DNA of 64,000 nt from positions 62,001 through 126,000 of the forward strand of contig CAVVDT010000007.1 in assembly GCA_963747005.1 (NCBI GenBank). Reading direction: 5' to 3'. Made by a program: the position numbers and the translations under genes. This document shows positions 53,897 to 62,946 of the stretch, in pieces. Within the stretch, counting starts at the first letter, position 1, and each line of letters opens with the position of its first letter. The DNA is from CAVVDT01 sp963747005. GTDB lineage: Bacteria > Pseudomonadota > Alphaproteobacteria > Rhizobiales > Aestuariivirgaceae. A model generated the notes under the pieces. That model made no database searches, was not told where the DNA came from, and worked only from the letters and a program-made list of their open reading frames with translations.

Positions 53897-55009
53897 ATGC
53901 GCATAGATGAGATTGAGCTGTTTCGTGTGGCGATGCCCATGAAGGAGCCCTGGCGGACTGCGTTCAGCGAAGAGGTCGCTATCGACAGCGTTTTCGTGCG
54001 CATGGTCTCGGATGGTGTTGAAGGCTGGGGTGAGACAGCGCCCTACAGGCTTCCGCAATATTCTCCGGAATGGGCCGCGGGCGCCTTTTGCCTGCTTCGC
54101 GATGGGCTGGCGCCCCGACTGGTGGGCAGTGAAATCCCTACGACAGACGGCCTCCACAAGAAGCTGGTGGACCTCAAGGGCAATCCATTTGCGAAGGCCG
54201 GGCTCGACCTGGCCTGGTGGGATCTGGCGGCCAAGCGGGAGCGAAAGCCGCTATGGCAAATGATCGGGGGGAAGAGCCCGGTTGTCCAGGTTGGCGCTGA
54301 TATCGCCGTCATGGATGACCTTGAAGATCTCGTCGCTGCCGTCGGCGAGAGCCAGCGGCAAGGGTTCCGCCGCACCAAGCTGAAGTTTCGGCGTGGCTGG
54401 GGGGTGGAGATGGTGGCACAGGTGAGGGAGGCGTTTCCCGATGCCGTTATCCACGTCGATTGCAACAGCGGCTTCACCCTCGACGATATGGCGATGTTCA
54501 AGGAACTCGATCGCTACGGTCTTGCCATGATCGAGCAGCCGCTCGCCTATGATGATCTGGTGGACCATGCCCGGCTTCAAGGCGAACTGGAAACGCCGAT
54601 CTGTCTGGATGAAAGCATCACCACGCTCGATCGTGCCCGCAAGGCCATCGAGATCGGTGCCTGCCGGTGGATCAACCTGAAGGCAGGCCGCGCCGGCGGC
54701 CTGACCAACGCCATTGCCATTCACGACTACTGCGCCGAGCATTCGATTCCCTGCTGGGTCGGAGGTATGCTCGAATCGGCGGTAGGGCAGGGGCCGTCGA
54801 TCGCCCTGTCGACATTATCCAACATTCACTACCCTTGCGATGTCTTTCCGAGCAAACGCCTGTACAAGACCGATCTTGCCGAGCCCGAAGTCGTCATGAG
54901 CGGCCCGGCCGAGGTCACCGCACCCGCTGTGCCGGGGCACGGCTTTTCTCCGAACCCGGCGAGGCTTGCCGCGTGCACGATCGAGCATGCCTCTGTGCGA
55001 CCGGGTTGA
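53897..55009 (+). CDS. Enolase-superfamily N-acylamino acid racemase / dipeptide epimerase-like protein
   Basis: 370 residues. The N-terminal capping domain (FRVAMPMKEPWRTAFS, WGETAPYRLPQYSPE) is followed by the barrel with catalytic-type lysines in RRTKLKFRRG (KxK), metal ligands in HVDCNSGF, IEQPL and LDESI, and a second catalytic lysine in INLKAGRAGGL. This is the MLE-subgroup pattern of o-succinylbenzoate synthase/N-acylamino acid racemase and of dipeptide epimerases. Next to D-aminoacylase and M20 genes, interconverting D and L N-acyl amino acids is the best guess. It follows the regulator by 38 bases. Confidence 0.85.
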   Translation: MRIDEIELFRVAMPMKEPWRTAFSEEVAIDSVFVRMVSDGVEGWGETAPYRLPQYSPEWAAGAFCLLRDGLAPRLVGSEIPTTDGLHKKLVDLKGNPFAKAGLDLAWWDLAAKRERKPLWQMIGGKSPVVQVGADIAVMDDLEDLVAAVGESQRQGFRRTKLKFRRGWGVEMVAQVREAFPDAVIHVDCNSGFTLDDMAMFKELDRYGLAMIEQPLAYDDLVDHARLQGELETPICLDESITTLDRARKAIEIGACRWINLKAGRAGGLTNAIAIHDYCAEHSIPCWVGGMLESAVGQGPSIALSTLSNIHYPCDVFPSKRLYKTDLAEPEVVMSGPAEVTAPAVPGHGFSPNPARLAACTIEHASVRPG

Positions 55010-55205
55010 ACCCCGCCTGCCGAGCTGCCTGAAATAGTTGGCCCGACGAAACGGAACTTCCGTTTCTCTCCCGTCGCTGCCGTTCCACGCACCCTGCAAC
55101 GACGGCGGATATCCGGGGGCATGGCAGACTGTTCAATCTGGAGGTCGATGGGCTAGAACTCATGCCCGGGGCGAACTTTGCGGTCCGATGCACGCGAGGA
55201 TGGCG

Positions 55206-56798
55206 ATGAAGACGCTGAAATACTGGGGCTGGGGCTATGAGGGCGAGGGGCTTGATGCGCGCGAGACCGAAGCGCTGCTGGCCAGCTTTGCTGACGGCTA
55301 TGGCATCCGGCCCGTCGACGACGGTGCTTTTCCTGCCGTCGATGCGATCGAACTCATCGCCCCGCGGCTGACGCCGCCGGCGAGCCTTGCGCGCATCTGC
55401 GGCAGCGACAAATGCCAGCGGGTCCTCCATGCCTTCGGCCAGTCGCAGGCCGACTCTATCCGCATCTACATGGGCGATTTCTCACCCGCGCCCGACGTGG
55501 TCGCCTTTCCTGAAAGCGCCGAGGACATTGCCGCGCTTTGCGACTGGTGCGGCGAGGCGGGAGCGGCGCTCATCCCCTATGGCGGCGGCTCGTCGGTCGC
55601 GGGCGGGGTGACGGGCGATGTGGGCGAGGGCTTTGCCGGCACGGTGACCGTTGACATGGGCCGCATGAACAAGGTTCTCGAGATCGATGATGTCAGCCGC
55701 GCCGCCCGCATCCAGGCCGGTGCCCTGGGTCCGGAACTCGAAGGACAGCTCAAGCCCTCCGGTCTGACATTGCGCCACTTCCCGCAAAGTTTTGCGCATT
55801 CGACCCTCGGCGGCTGGATCGCCACCCGCTCGGGCGGCCATTTCGCCACGCTCTACACCCATATCGACGACCTGGTGGAAAGCGTGACCATGATGAGCCC
55901 CGCGGGCCGCATCTCTTCGCGCCGGCTGCCGGGTTCGGGTGCAGGACCCAGCCCCGACCGCTTGATGATCGGTTCGGAAGGCGCCCTCGGCATCATCACC
56001 GAGGCCTGGGTGAGGTTGCAGGCAAAACCGCGCTTCAAGGCGACCGCCGGCTTCCGCTTTGCGGACTTCCTGGCGGCCGCCCGGGCGGTGCGCGCGGTCG
56101 CTCAAGCCGGGCTCTATCCGGCCAATGTCCGCATTGTCGACGGCGTCGAGCTGAAGGTGAACGGCGCCGGCGACGGCTCGTTCACGCTGATGGTGGTGTC
56201 GTTCGAAAGTGCCGACCATCCCCTCGATGCCTGGATGGCACGCGCCGAGCAATGTTGCCTCGACCATGGCGCCCGTGTCGATGTGGACTGGCGGGACAAT
56301 CCGGACGCCAACCTGCAAGGAGCGGTGGGCGCCTGGCGCACGGCCTTCATCCGCATGCCCTACAACCGCGAACAACTCACCCCGCGTGGCATCATCTCCG
56401 ACACCTTCGAGACAGCGATTACCTGGGACCGCTTCGAAGCGTTCTACCATGCTATCCGTGACAGGACCGCCGAGGCGATCCGCGAAGCGACCGGCAAGGA
56501 GGGCGCCGTCTCCTGCCGCTTCAGCCACGCCTATCCTGACGGGCCGGCGCCCTATTTCGCCTTCCATGCCCAGGGCCACAAGGGTGCGCTGCTCGATGAG
56601 TGGCGGGCGATCAAGGCGTCAGTTTCCGACGCCGTGATCGGCGAGGGCGGCACCATCACCCACCATCACGCCGTCGGCCGCGATCACCAGAAATGGTACG
56701 GACAACAGCGTCCGGCTCTCTATGGCGATGTGCTCGCCGCCGCCAAGCAGCGGCTCGACCCGAAGGGTATCCTCAACCCTGGCGTGATCGTCGGTTAG
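55206..56798 (+). CDS. FAD-binding oxidoreductase, alkylglycerone-phosphate synthase-like
   Basis: 530 residues from the ATG at 55206, with GAGG six bases upstream; the frame is open from 55038 without family-like sequence. The N terminus KYWGWGYEGEGL is typical of the family. The PCMH-type FAD domain shows IPYGGGSSVAGGVTG and HSTLGGWIATRSGG, then GSEGALGIITEAWVRL. A C-terminal His-rich GGTITHHHAVGRDHQKW corresponds to the active-site His motif of alkyl-dihydroxyacetone-phosphate synthase. Bacterial relatives mostly act as 2-hydroxyacid or other flavin dehydrogenases, so ether lipid synthesis is not assured. No obvious operon partner. Confidence 0.85.
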   Translation: MKTLKYWGWGYEGEGLDARETEALLASFADGYGIRPVDDGAFPAVDAIELIAPRLTPPASLARICGSDKCQRVLHAFGQSQADSIRIYMGDFSPAPDVVAFPESAEDIAALCDWCGEAGAALIPYGGGSSVAGGVTGDVGEGFAGTVTVDMGRMNKVLEIDDVSRAARIQAGALGPELEGQLKPSGLTLRHFPQSFAHSTLGGWIATRSGGHFATLYTHIDDLVESVTMMSPAGRISSRRLPGSGAGPSPDRLMIGSEGALGIITEAWVRLQAKPRFKATAGFRFADFLAAARAVRAVAQAGLYPANVRIVDGVELKVNGAGDGSFTLMVVSFESADHPLDAWMARAEQCCLDHGARVDVDWRDNPDANLQGAVGAWRTAFIRMPYNREQLTPRGIISDTFETAITWDRFEAFYHAIRDRTAEAIREATGKEGAVSCRFSHAYPDGPAPYFAFHAQGHKGALLDEWRAIKASVSDAVIGEGGTITHHHAVGRDHQKWYGQQRPALYGDVLAAAKQRLDPKGILNPGVIVG

Positions 56799-56967
56799 CC
56801 TCCTGCTTGAGACAGCGAATAGGCGTTCGTGATGATGTGGACGGCTCCCCGGTCGGCGCCCCGCTGTGCCACGTTGTTCTGTTGAGGAATTGCCGATGCC
56901 GTTTTCCGGCCAAAAGCTGCCGACTTGCGTGTCACCAAGTGATGTTCATTATCGGGGGCAGGTCGCT

Positions 56968-57693
56968 TCAGGCCGTATTTCCTGCATCCACCGTAATCAC
57001 CGTGCCGGTGATATTACGGCCACCGTCACCCATGAGGAATTCGACGGTACGGGCCACGTCCTCCGCCTCGGCCAGTCGCTGAAGGGCGCTGCGCCTGGCA
57101 ATCTGCTGGCGCTTTCCTGCATCGAGCCCCTCGGTCAGTGCCGTAGTGATGAAGCCCGGCGCCACGGCATTGACGGTAATGCCGGCGCGACCCAGCTCGC
57201 GGGCCAGCGATCTCGTAAAGCCGGTCAACGATGCCTTGGTCGCCGCGTAGACGGACAAGGCGTTATAGCCGGTCGACGCGATGATCGAGGACATGTTGAC
57301 GATGCGGCCCTCGCTCCGGGACAGCATCGAGCGAACGACCTGGCGGGTCAGGGCGATGGGTGAAAGTGTATTGATTCGGATGAGCTGTTCGATTTCGGAC
57401 AGCGGCATCGCCGCAAGCAGGCCGTTTGTGCCGATTCCGGCATTGTTGACGAGCCCGTAGATCGGCCCGTGCGCCTTGCGCAGGTCCTTTACAAGTTGCG
57501 GCATGGTCTCGATCTCTCCCAGATCGAAGGGCACGAACTGGATCGAACCTTGCTGCGCCGCCTCGATGGCCGCCGCCAATTCAGGTGTCTCCTTGCGGGC
57601 GATGGCAATGGCGCGATAGCCGCCTGCCGCCAGCCGTTGGCAGATCGCAAGCCCAAGGCCACGGCTTCCACCGGTCACGATGACATTACGCAT
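56968..57693 (-). CDS. Short-chain dehydrogenase/reductase (FabG-like)
   Basis: 241 residues from the ATG at 57691-57693, overlapping the adenylating-enzyme stop by eight bases. NAD(P) site VTGGSRGLGLAI, VNNAGIG, Ser in VNMSSIIAS, and YAATKAS with catalytic Tyr and Lys; PGFITTALTEGLD and NITGTVITVDAGNTA end the protein. FabG-type enzymes reduce 3-oxoacyl thioesters on carrier proteins. Co-translation with an adenylating enzyme and an ACP suggests that its substrate is held on that ACP. Confidence 0.9.
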   Translation of the reverse strand: MRNVIVTGGSRGLGLAICQRLAAGGYRAIAIARKETPELAAAIEAAQQGSIQFVPFDLGEIETMPQLVKDLRKAHGPIYGLVNNAGIGTNGLLAAMPLSEIEQLIRINTLSPIALTRQVVRSMLSRSEGRIVNMSSIIASTGYNALSVYAATKASLTGFTRSLARELGRAGITVNAVAPGFITTALTEGLDAGKRQQIARRSALQRLAEAEDVARTVEFLMGDGGRNITGTVITVDAGNTA

Positions 57694-59071
57694 GCTGACG
57701 CGAGACCTTGCCGCTTGCGGTGATTTCGATGTCGGCAACGACATTCACCAACGCCGGGATCTTGTGGGCAGGAAGGCTCGAACGGCAAAGCGCCAGAATG
57801 TCGTGCCTGGCATCATCGACATTGCCCGCTCCTTCGCGCAGCACAACGTCGGCCACGACGACGGCACCGATGATCGGGCTCTTGCGCGCTTTGACCCGCG
57901 ACTGCCGCACGGCGCCGTGGCGGTTGATCACCGCCTCGATCTCCTCGGGATGAACCTTGAGGCCACCGACATTTATGATGCCACCGCGGCGGCCGGTGAA
58001 ATGGCAGCGGCTGTTGCGAATTTCCACCGTATCACCGGTGTCGACCCAGCCTTCGGCGTTGGTCAGTTGGAGATCGGGCCGGCCTGCATAGCCCGATGCC
58101 GCGCGGCCGGAGCGGATCTGCAATGACCCATCGACGAGCCGCATCTCGGCACCGTTTCGTGGCTGGTCAAGATAGGAGGCCGGAAAGCCCTCGCATCCAT
58201 CATTCACGTCGAAGCCGACGCCGGCTTCCGTCGATGCATAGGCATGGCCGATGGAAGCCTTGGGAAAGGCAATGCTCAGCGCATCGAGGACCGCCTGGTC
58301 CGCGATCTCGCCTGACAGCCGCACGTAGGTTGGTGCAAAGCCTACAATTTTCGAACTCATGAGCACCCGGCGCCAGTGGCTGGGCGTGCCGGATACGTGA
58401 GTTGCGCCCTCCGTCCCGAGGCGGCTCAGGTGATCGGCAACCGCTTCACCGGGCCGTGAAAGTATGAGGCTTCCGCCGCAGAGGACGGAACGCAGGAAGA
58501 TTTGCAGGCCGCCATAGCGACGAATGTCATAGAAGGTGCCCCAGACGGGGCGGGGAGCGCCCCGGTCGTGGGGTGCGATGGCTCCCGACAATCCCTTCAG
58601 CGTATGTATGGCGATCTTCGGTTCGCCGGTGGTGCCGGATGTCAGCATCAGCCACTCGGTGCGATGCACTGTGGAGACTTCCGGCCCGGTCGAGCGAAGA
58701 TCGATTGAGCAGGCATGGATCGCACCGACCCCATGGCCGGCAAAGCCGGCCGGGTTGGAGCACACGACGGCATCGACCGCCGCATCGCGGATGATCGACG
58801 CCAGGTGCACGTCCTTCACATCGGGCGGAAGCAGCACGATCCGCCGCGCCAGACCGTCGAGATCGAGCAGGGTTAAAGCCGCCTCCAGCTGGGTATCCAC
58901 CGCAACGAGAACCGACTTGCCAGCCAGCCTGTCGCGCCTGGCACCGAGACAGCTTGAAACCAGCACCCGGTGCAGCGGGATCCGGTGCTCACCGTCGCTG
59001 AGGACGCTGGATTCCGGTACGCCGGCAGCGATCAGCGCCTGGCGCAGGGTTTCAGGCTGCCCGCCGGGCAT
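57686..59071 (-). CDS. AMP-binding (ANL) adenylate-forming enzyme
   Basis: 461 residues, shorter at the N terminus than standard acyl-CoA or amino-acid adenylating enzymes (about 500-550). Core motifs: LMLTSGTTGEPK (phosphate loop), YASTEAG (A5), WVDTGD (A7), GRRGGIINVGGLKVHPEEIE (hinge, A8) and the C-terminal catalytic lysine in TASGKVSR (A10). It would adenylate an acid and load it onto a thiol. Its start overlaps the ACP gene by 20 bases, so the carrier is probably that ACP. The substrate cannot be read from the sequence by eye. Confidence 0.88.
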   Translation of the reverse strand: MPGGQPETLRQALIAAGVPESSVLSDGEHRIPLHRVLVSSCLGARRDRLAGKSVLVAVDTQLEAALTLLDLDGLARRIVLLPPDVKDVHLASIIRDAAVDAVVCSNPAGFAGHGVGAIHACSIDLRSTGPEVSTVHRTEWLMLTSGTTGEPKIAIHTLKGLSGAIAPHDRGAPRPVWGTFYDIRRYGGLQIFLRSVLCGGSLILSRPGEAVADHLSRLGTEGATHVSGTPSHWRRVLMSSKIVGFAPTYVRLSGEIADQAVLDALSIAFPKASIGHAYASTEAGVGFDVNDGCEGFPASYLDQPRNGAEMRLVDGSLQIRSGRAASGYAGRPDLQLTNAEGWVDTGDTVEIRNSRCHFTGRRGGIINVGGLKVHPEEIEAVINRHGAVRQSRVKARKSPIIGAVVVADVVLREGAGNVDDARHDILALCRSSLPAHKIPALVNVVADIEITASGKVSRQHA

Positions 59072-59303
59072 TCTCGTAAGCCGCGATGAATTCGCCGAGT
59101 GTTACCGGAAACTCCAGATCTTCGGTGTCGGAGAAGGGGTCGACGCCAAGCTCGTCCTCGAGCCTGGCGACAAGGATGGCGAAGCAAAGCGAATCAAGCC
59201 CCGATTCAAACAATTCCAGGTCATCCGAAAGCGAACGGATCGACTTGTTCTGCTCGCATGCAACCTGCTCGATCTGCGAGATAATCATTAACCGTGCGGA
59301 CAT
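59052..59303 (-). CDS. Acyl/peptidyl carrier protein
   Basis: 83 residues, highly acidic, all-helical. The phosphopantetheine attachment site is Ser38 in FESGLDSLCF, matching the GLDSL-type motif. Loop and helix III lie in ELGVDPFSD and FIAAYENA. It is the first gene of the ANL-SDR unit and is divergent from the GNAT-ThDP unit across 84 bases. It is not the housekeeping fatty-acid ACP (different core and context). It probably carries the acid activated by the next gene. Confidence 0.88.
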   Translation of the reverse strand: MSARLMIISQIEQVACEQNKSIRSLSDDLELFESGLDSLCFAILVARLEDELGVDPFSDTEDLEFPVTLGEFIAAYENARRAA

Positions 59304-59387
59304 TGATCACTGAACCTTTCGTGTGCTCCTCATATATAGTCGGGCTATCAAAATTCGTGCCAAGCGTTTGAATGTAGGGTTAAGGAC

Positions 59388-60275
59388 ATGCAATCCGGCC
59401 GAGCCAAGAAACGCGCCCGCTGCCGCCTGATCACCGAGGCCGATCTTGGTGCCGTGGCCGATTTGCTGTGCGCCGGTTTCCGCGGCCGTGCCAGAAGCAG
59501 CTGGGAAGCCGGGCTGGAGCGGATGCGAACACGCGACGTGCCGGCGGGGGCGCCGCGCTATGGCTATTGCCTCGATGCCGATGGAACGCTTGTCGGGGTC
59601 ATTTTGCTCGTCGCAAGCCTGCGCCTCGTCGATGGCCGGGCCGCCCCATTTTCCAACGTCGCGAGCTGGTACGTGGTGCCGGAATACAGGGCCTACGCCC
59701 AGTTCCTGGTGTCAATCGCGCTGCGTGACAAGCAGACGACCTACACCAATGTTTCTCCGGCGCCGCATACCTGGACCATCGTCGAAAGCCAGGGCTATTC
59801 GCGTTATTGCAACGGACTTTTCTTTGCAGCGGCGGCCATCGCCAGCCCCGCACCCGATGTCACGATCGCAACGCTTGACACAATAACCCATGAATCCGAA
59901 TTCCGGAAGATGCCGGACTACGCCATGCTGCGGCGCCACCACGCCATGGGCTGCAAGGTCCTTGTGGCCATCGAGAAGGATCGCCTGACGGGGTTTGTGT
60001 TGCAGCGATACCGCATCCGCTCAGGCAAGATCGTGCTTCCGGCCATGCAACTGATCCATGGGCCTGACCGGCCGCAACTGGTTCGTCTTGCCGGGAACCT
60101 GGGACGCCATTTGTTGCGCTACGGCGCACCCTTCCTGATCATGGATGCGGATGGTCCGGTGGATGGACTGCGTGGCATCTACACCGAAATGCGCGGCCGA
60201 AAATATTTCAAGGGGCCACATCGCCCGGCGCTATGCGATCTCGCCGACAGTGAATTCGCAATCTTCGGGATCTGA
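59388..60275 (+). CDS. GNAT-fold acyltransferase-like protein
   Basis: 295 residues. The first half has a GNAT-like order: CRLITEADLGAVADLLCAGF, LVGVILLVASLRLVDG, and NVASWYVVPEYRAYAQFLVSIAL, in the place of the acetyl-CoA loop. Then comes TNVSPAPHTWTIVESQGY. The second half (about 165-295) is less clear and could be a second degenerate GNAT domain. It ends three bases before the ThDP gene, so the two are co-translated. It may move an acyl group from the ACP or CoA to an amine. Family assignment is moderate. Confidence 0.65.
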   Translation: MQSGRAKKRARCRLITEADLGAVADLLCAGFRGRARSSWEAGLERMRTRDVPAGAPRYGYCLDADGTLVGVILLVASLRLVDGRAAPFSNVASWYVVPEYRAYAQFLVSIALRDKQTTYTNVSPAPHTWTIVESQGYSRYCNGLFFAAAAIASPAPDVTIATLDTITHESEFRKMPDYAMLRRHHAMGCKVLVAIEKDRLTGFVLQRYRIRSGKIVLPAMQLIHGPDRPQLVRLAGNLGRHLLRYGAPFLIMDADGPVDGLRGIYTEMRGRKYFKGPHRPALCDLADSEFAIFGI

Positions 60276-60278
60276 GGG

Positions 60279-61958
60279 ATGACGCAATCACGTACGGCGG
60301 CCCAGGTCCTTGTGGATCAATTGGTTCTCAACGGCGTGGAACATGTGTTCTGCGTGCCGGGCGAAAGCTTTCTCCCCGTGCTCGATGCGCTGCACGACGC
60401 GCCGATCAAGCTGACGGTCTGCCGCCAGGAGGGTGGCGCGGCCATGATGGCCGATGCCGTGGGCAAGGCCACCGGACGCCCTGGAGTCTGCTTCGTGACC
60501 CGTGGGCCAGGTGCCACCAACGCCGCGCACGGTATATTCATCGCACAGCAGGATTCGACGCCCCTCATCATGTTCGTGGGCCAGGTAGACCGCAGTCTGA
60601 AGGAGCGCGGTGCATTTCAGGAACTGGATTACGCCGCCGTTTTCGGCAGCATGACCAAGTGGACGGCGGAAATAAGCGATCCCGCGCGCGTTGCGGAATT
60701 CGTCTCGCGGGCCTTCCATCAGGCGACCGCCGGGCGCCCCGGTCCGGTGGTGCTGGCGCTGCCGGAAGACATGCTGAGCGAAGTGGTGGAGATCGCGAAT
60801 GCGCCGGCGTGGCAACCGGTGGAGGTAGGGCCCGACAGACAGGATCTCGATCGGATTGCGGCGCTTCTGGCGACGGCGCGCCGCCCGCTGCTGATATTGG
60901 GCGGTAGCCGCTGGGACCCCAATGCCTGCGCATCGATCACCCGCTTTGCCGTGGCGCATCATCTGCCCGTTATCACCAGCTATCGCCGCCTGCCGCTGTT
61001 CGATCCGCTGCATCCCAACTATGCCGGAGACCTCGGCATCGGGCCCAATCCGAAGCTCATCGCCAGGCTGAAGAGCGCCGACCTGATCCTTCTGGCCGGG
61101 GGCAGGCTGGGCGAAATCCCCTCGCAAGGCTATACGCTGCTCGATATTCCCGGACCCGCCGCCAAGCTCGTGCATCTGTATCCCGACGCCATGGAGATCG
61201 GGCGCGTCTATGTTCCCCATCTCGCGGTGCAGGCCTCGCCGCGGCGTTTTGCGCCGGCACTGGCAGCATTGCCCGCTGCCGCGAACCCCGCATGGGCCGG
61301 GACGGCCGGTGATGCCCATGCCGAATATCTGGCGTGGACCGAGGAACCGACGCCGCAGCCGGGTGACGTCAATCTCGGCAGCATCATGGTGTGGCTGCGG
61401 GACAACCTTCCGGTGGATGCCGTCATCTGCAACGGTGCCGGCAACTATGCCTCATGGATCCACCGCTTCTTCCGCTTCCGCCGCTTTGCCAGCCACATTG
61501 CGCCGACATCGGCCTCCATGGGCTACGGCATGCCATCGGCGGTGGCGATGAAACGGCTCGATCCGGCGCGCACCGTCATCTCGATCAATGGCGATGGCGA
61601 CTTCCTGATGAACGGCCAGGAGTTCGCCATTGCCGTCCAGTATGATCTGCCGATCATCGTCCTGATCTGCGACAACGGCATCTACGGCACCATCCGCATG
61701 CATCAGGAACGCGAATATCCCGGCCGGCGCATCGCTACCGATCTGCGCAATCCGGATTTCGCCGCCTATGCGCGAGCGTTCGGCGGTTTTGGCGTGACGG
61801 TCGAGAAAACCGCCGACTTCGGATCGGCGTTCGAGGCTGCAAGCGCTTCGGGCCTGCCCTCGATCATCCACATCAAGATTGATCCGGATGCGATCCTGCC
61901 TGCAACGACGCTGACCCGGATACATGATCAGGCCCGCCAGCGGCAGGCGTCAGCTTGA
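60279..61958 (+). CDS. Thiamine-diphosphate-dependent enzyme (acetolactate-synthase-like)
   Basis: 559 residues in the three-domain POX/ALS layout. Domain 1 has VEHVFCVPGESFLPVLDAL and the catalytic Glu in CRQEGGAAMMADA; FVTRGPGATNAAHGI follows. The central domain has LLILGGSRWDPNA. Domain 3 holds the ThDP motif starting NGDGDFLMNGQEFAIAVQY and ending LICDNGIYGTI. Biosynthetic ALS has GDAS/GDGS variants and a regulatory subunit; none is found here. It could join or decarboxylate 2-keto acids for the locus. Its last 86 bases overlap the end of the convergent aminotransferase gene. Confidence 0.9.
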   Translation: MTQSRTAAQVLVDQLVLNGVEHVFCVPGESFLPVLDALHDAPIKLTVCRQEGGAAMMADAVGKATGRPGVCFVTRGPGATNAAHGIFIAQQDSTPLIMFVGQVDRSLKERGAFQELDYAAVFGSMTKWTAEISDPARVAEFVSRAFHQATAGRPGPVVLALPEDMLSEVVEIANAPAWQPVEVGPDRQDLDRIAALLATARRPLLILGGSRWDPNACASITRFAVAHHLPVITSYRRLPLFDPLHPNYAGDLGIGPNPKLIARLKSADLILLAGGRLGEIPSQGYTLLDIPGPAAKLVHLYPDAMEIGRVYVPHLAVQASPRRFAPALAALPAAANPAWAGTAGDAHAEYLAWTEEPTPQPGDVNLGSIMVWLRDNLPVDAVICNGAGNYASWIHRFFRFRRFASHIAPTSASMGYGMPSAVAMKRLDPARTVISINGDGDFLMNGQEFAIAVQYDLPIIVLICDNGIYGTIRMHQEREYPGRRIATDLRNPDFAAYARAFGGFGVTVEKTADFGSAFEAASASGLPSIIHIKIDPDAILPATTLTRIHDQARQRQASA

Positions 61959-62847
61959 GGGACGCGGTTCCAGCCGTGTGAGCAAAGTCCCAGTAGAGTT
62001 CCCGGGCCATGGCGTACATCGGGCCGGGCTGCAAGTCGCGGTCATCGATCCGGGTTACCGGCATCACCTTGGAGAAATTCCCCGACGAGAAGATCTCATC
62101 GGCCGACTGGAAGTCCGCATAGGTGAGTGTCACCTCGTTCACGGTGATGCCGGCGCCGCGCAGCAGGCTGATGACCCGTCGGCGGGTAATGCCATTGAGG
62201 AAAGTGCCATTGGGGATGGGCGTCAGCACCTCGCCGTCGCGCGTCATGAAGATATTGGCGTTGGCAAGCTCGGTGATGTTGCCCAGCAGGTCGGGCACGA
62301 GGCAGTTCGTGAACCCGCGCAAGGCCGCTTCTGCGAGGGCGCGCGCATTGTTGGGATAAAGACAGCCCGCCTTGGCATCCACCGGCGCCGTCTGGCGGCT
62401 GGGCCGGCAGAACGGCGACAGCGTAACGGAGAGGTTGCCGGGCAGCGGCATGGGTGCCTCATAGATGCACAGGCACCAGTTCGTGGTTTCAGGGTCGTGC
62501 TTGACGCCACCGCCAGCGGCGCCGTTTTCCGCCCAGTACATGGGGCGGATGTAGAGCGCCTTTGAGGGGTCGAATCGTGCAATGCCTTGGCGTGCGAGGT
62601 CCAGCCAGCTTTCATCGCTCACCAGGGGCAGGAGGCCGAAATTCCGCGCCGAGGTGTTGATACGTTGCATGTGCATTTCGAGATCGGGGCTGGTGCCCTC
62701 GAAGGCCCGGGCGCCGTCGAACACGGTAGAGCCCAGCCAGGCGCCATGGGTTCGCGCGCCCATGATAGGCACGTTGCCTTCCTGCCACCTGCCTTCGAAG
62801 AACGTCCATGTAGCGGAAAAGCGTGGGGTTTTGACGGCTTGTGGCAT
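61873..62847 (-). CDS. Branched-chain-type (class IV) aminotransferase
   Basis: 324 residues. Fold type IV features: GARTHGAWLGSTVFDGARAFEG near the N terminus, LYIRPMYWAE, the PLP lysine in APVDAKAGCLYPNNARAL, LGNITELANANIF, and FLNGITRRRVISLL. It transfers amino groups to 2-keto acids such as branched-chain or aromatic ones. The C terminus is unusual: the last 25 or so residues are encoded in the overlap with the ThDP gene on the other strand. Being next to a ThDP enzyme, it may aminate that product. Confidence 0.9.
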   Translation of the reverse strand: MPQAVKTPRFSATWTFFEGRWQEGNVPIMGARTHGAWLGSTVFDGARAFEGTSPDLEMHMQRINTSARNFGLLPLVSDESWLDLARQGIARFDPSKALYIRPMYWAENGAAGGGVKHDPETTNWCLCIYEAPMPLPGNLSVTLSPFCRPSRQTAPVDAKAGCLYPNNARALAEAALRGFTNCLVPDLLGNITELANANIFMTRDGEVLTPIPNGTFLNGITRRRVISLLRGAGITVNEVTLTYADFQSADEIFSSGNFSKVMPVTRIDDRDLQPGPMYAMARELYWDFAHTAGTASLKLTPAAGGPDHVSGSASLQAGSHPDQS

Positions 62848-62946
62848 GATGCGACCTCATTCTGGCTGTTGGTGCAGGACATGCATGTCGCGTACCACGA
62901 CAGACGTCAATGTAGGGGATGGATGTCCCAAAGAAAGACGTGGTGA

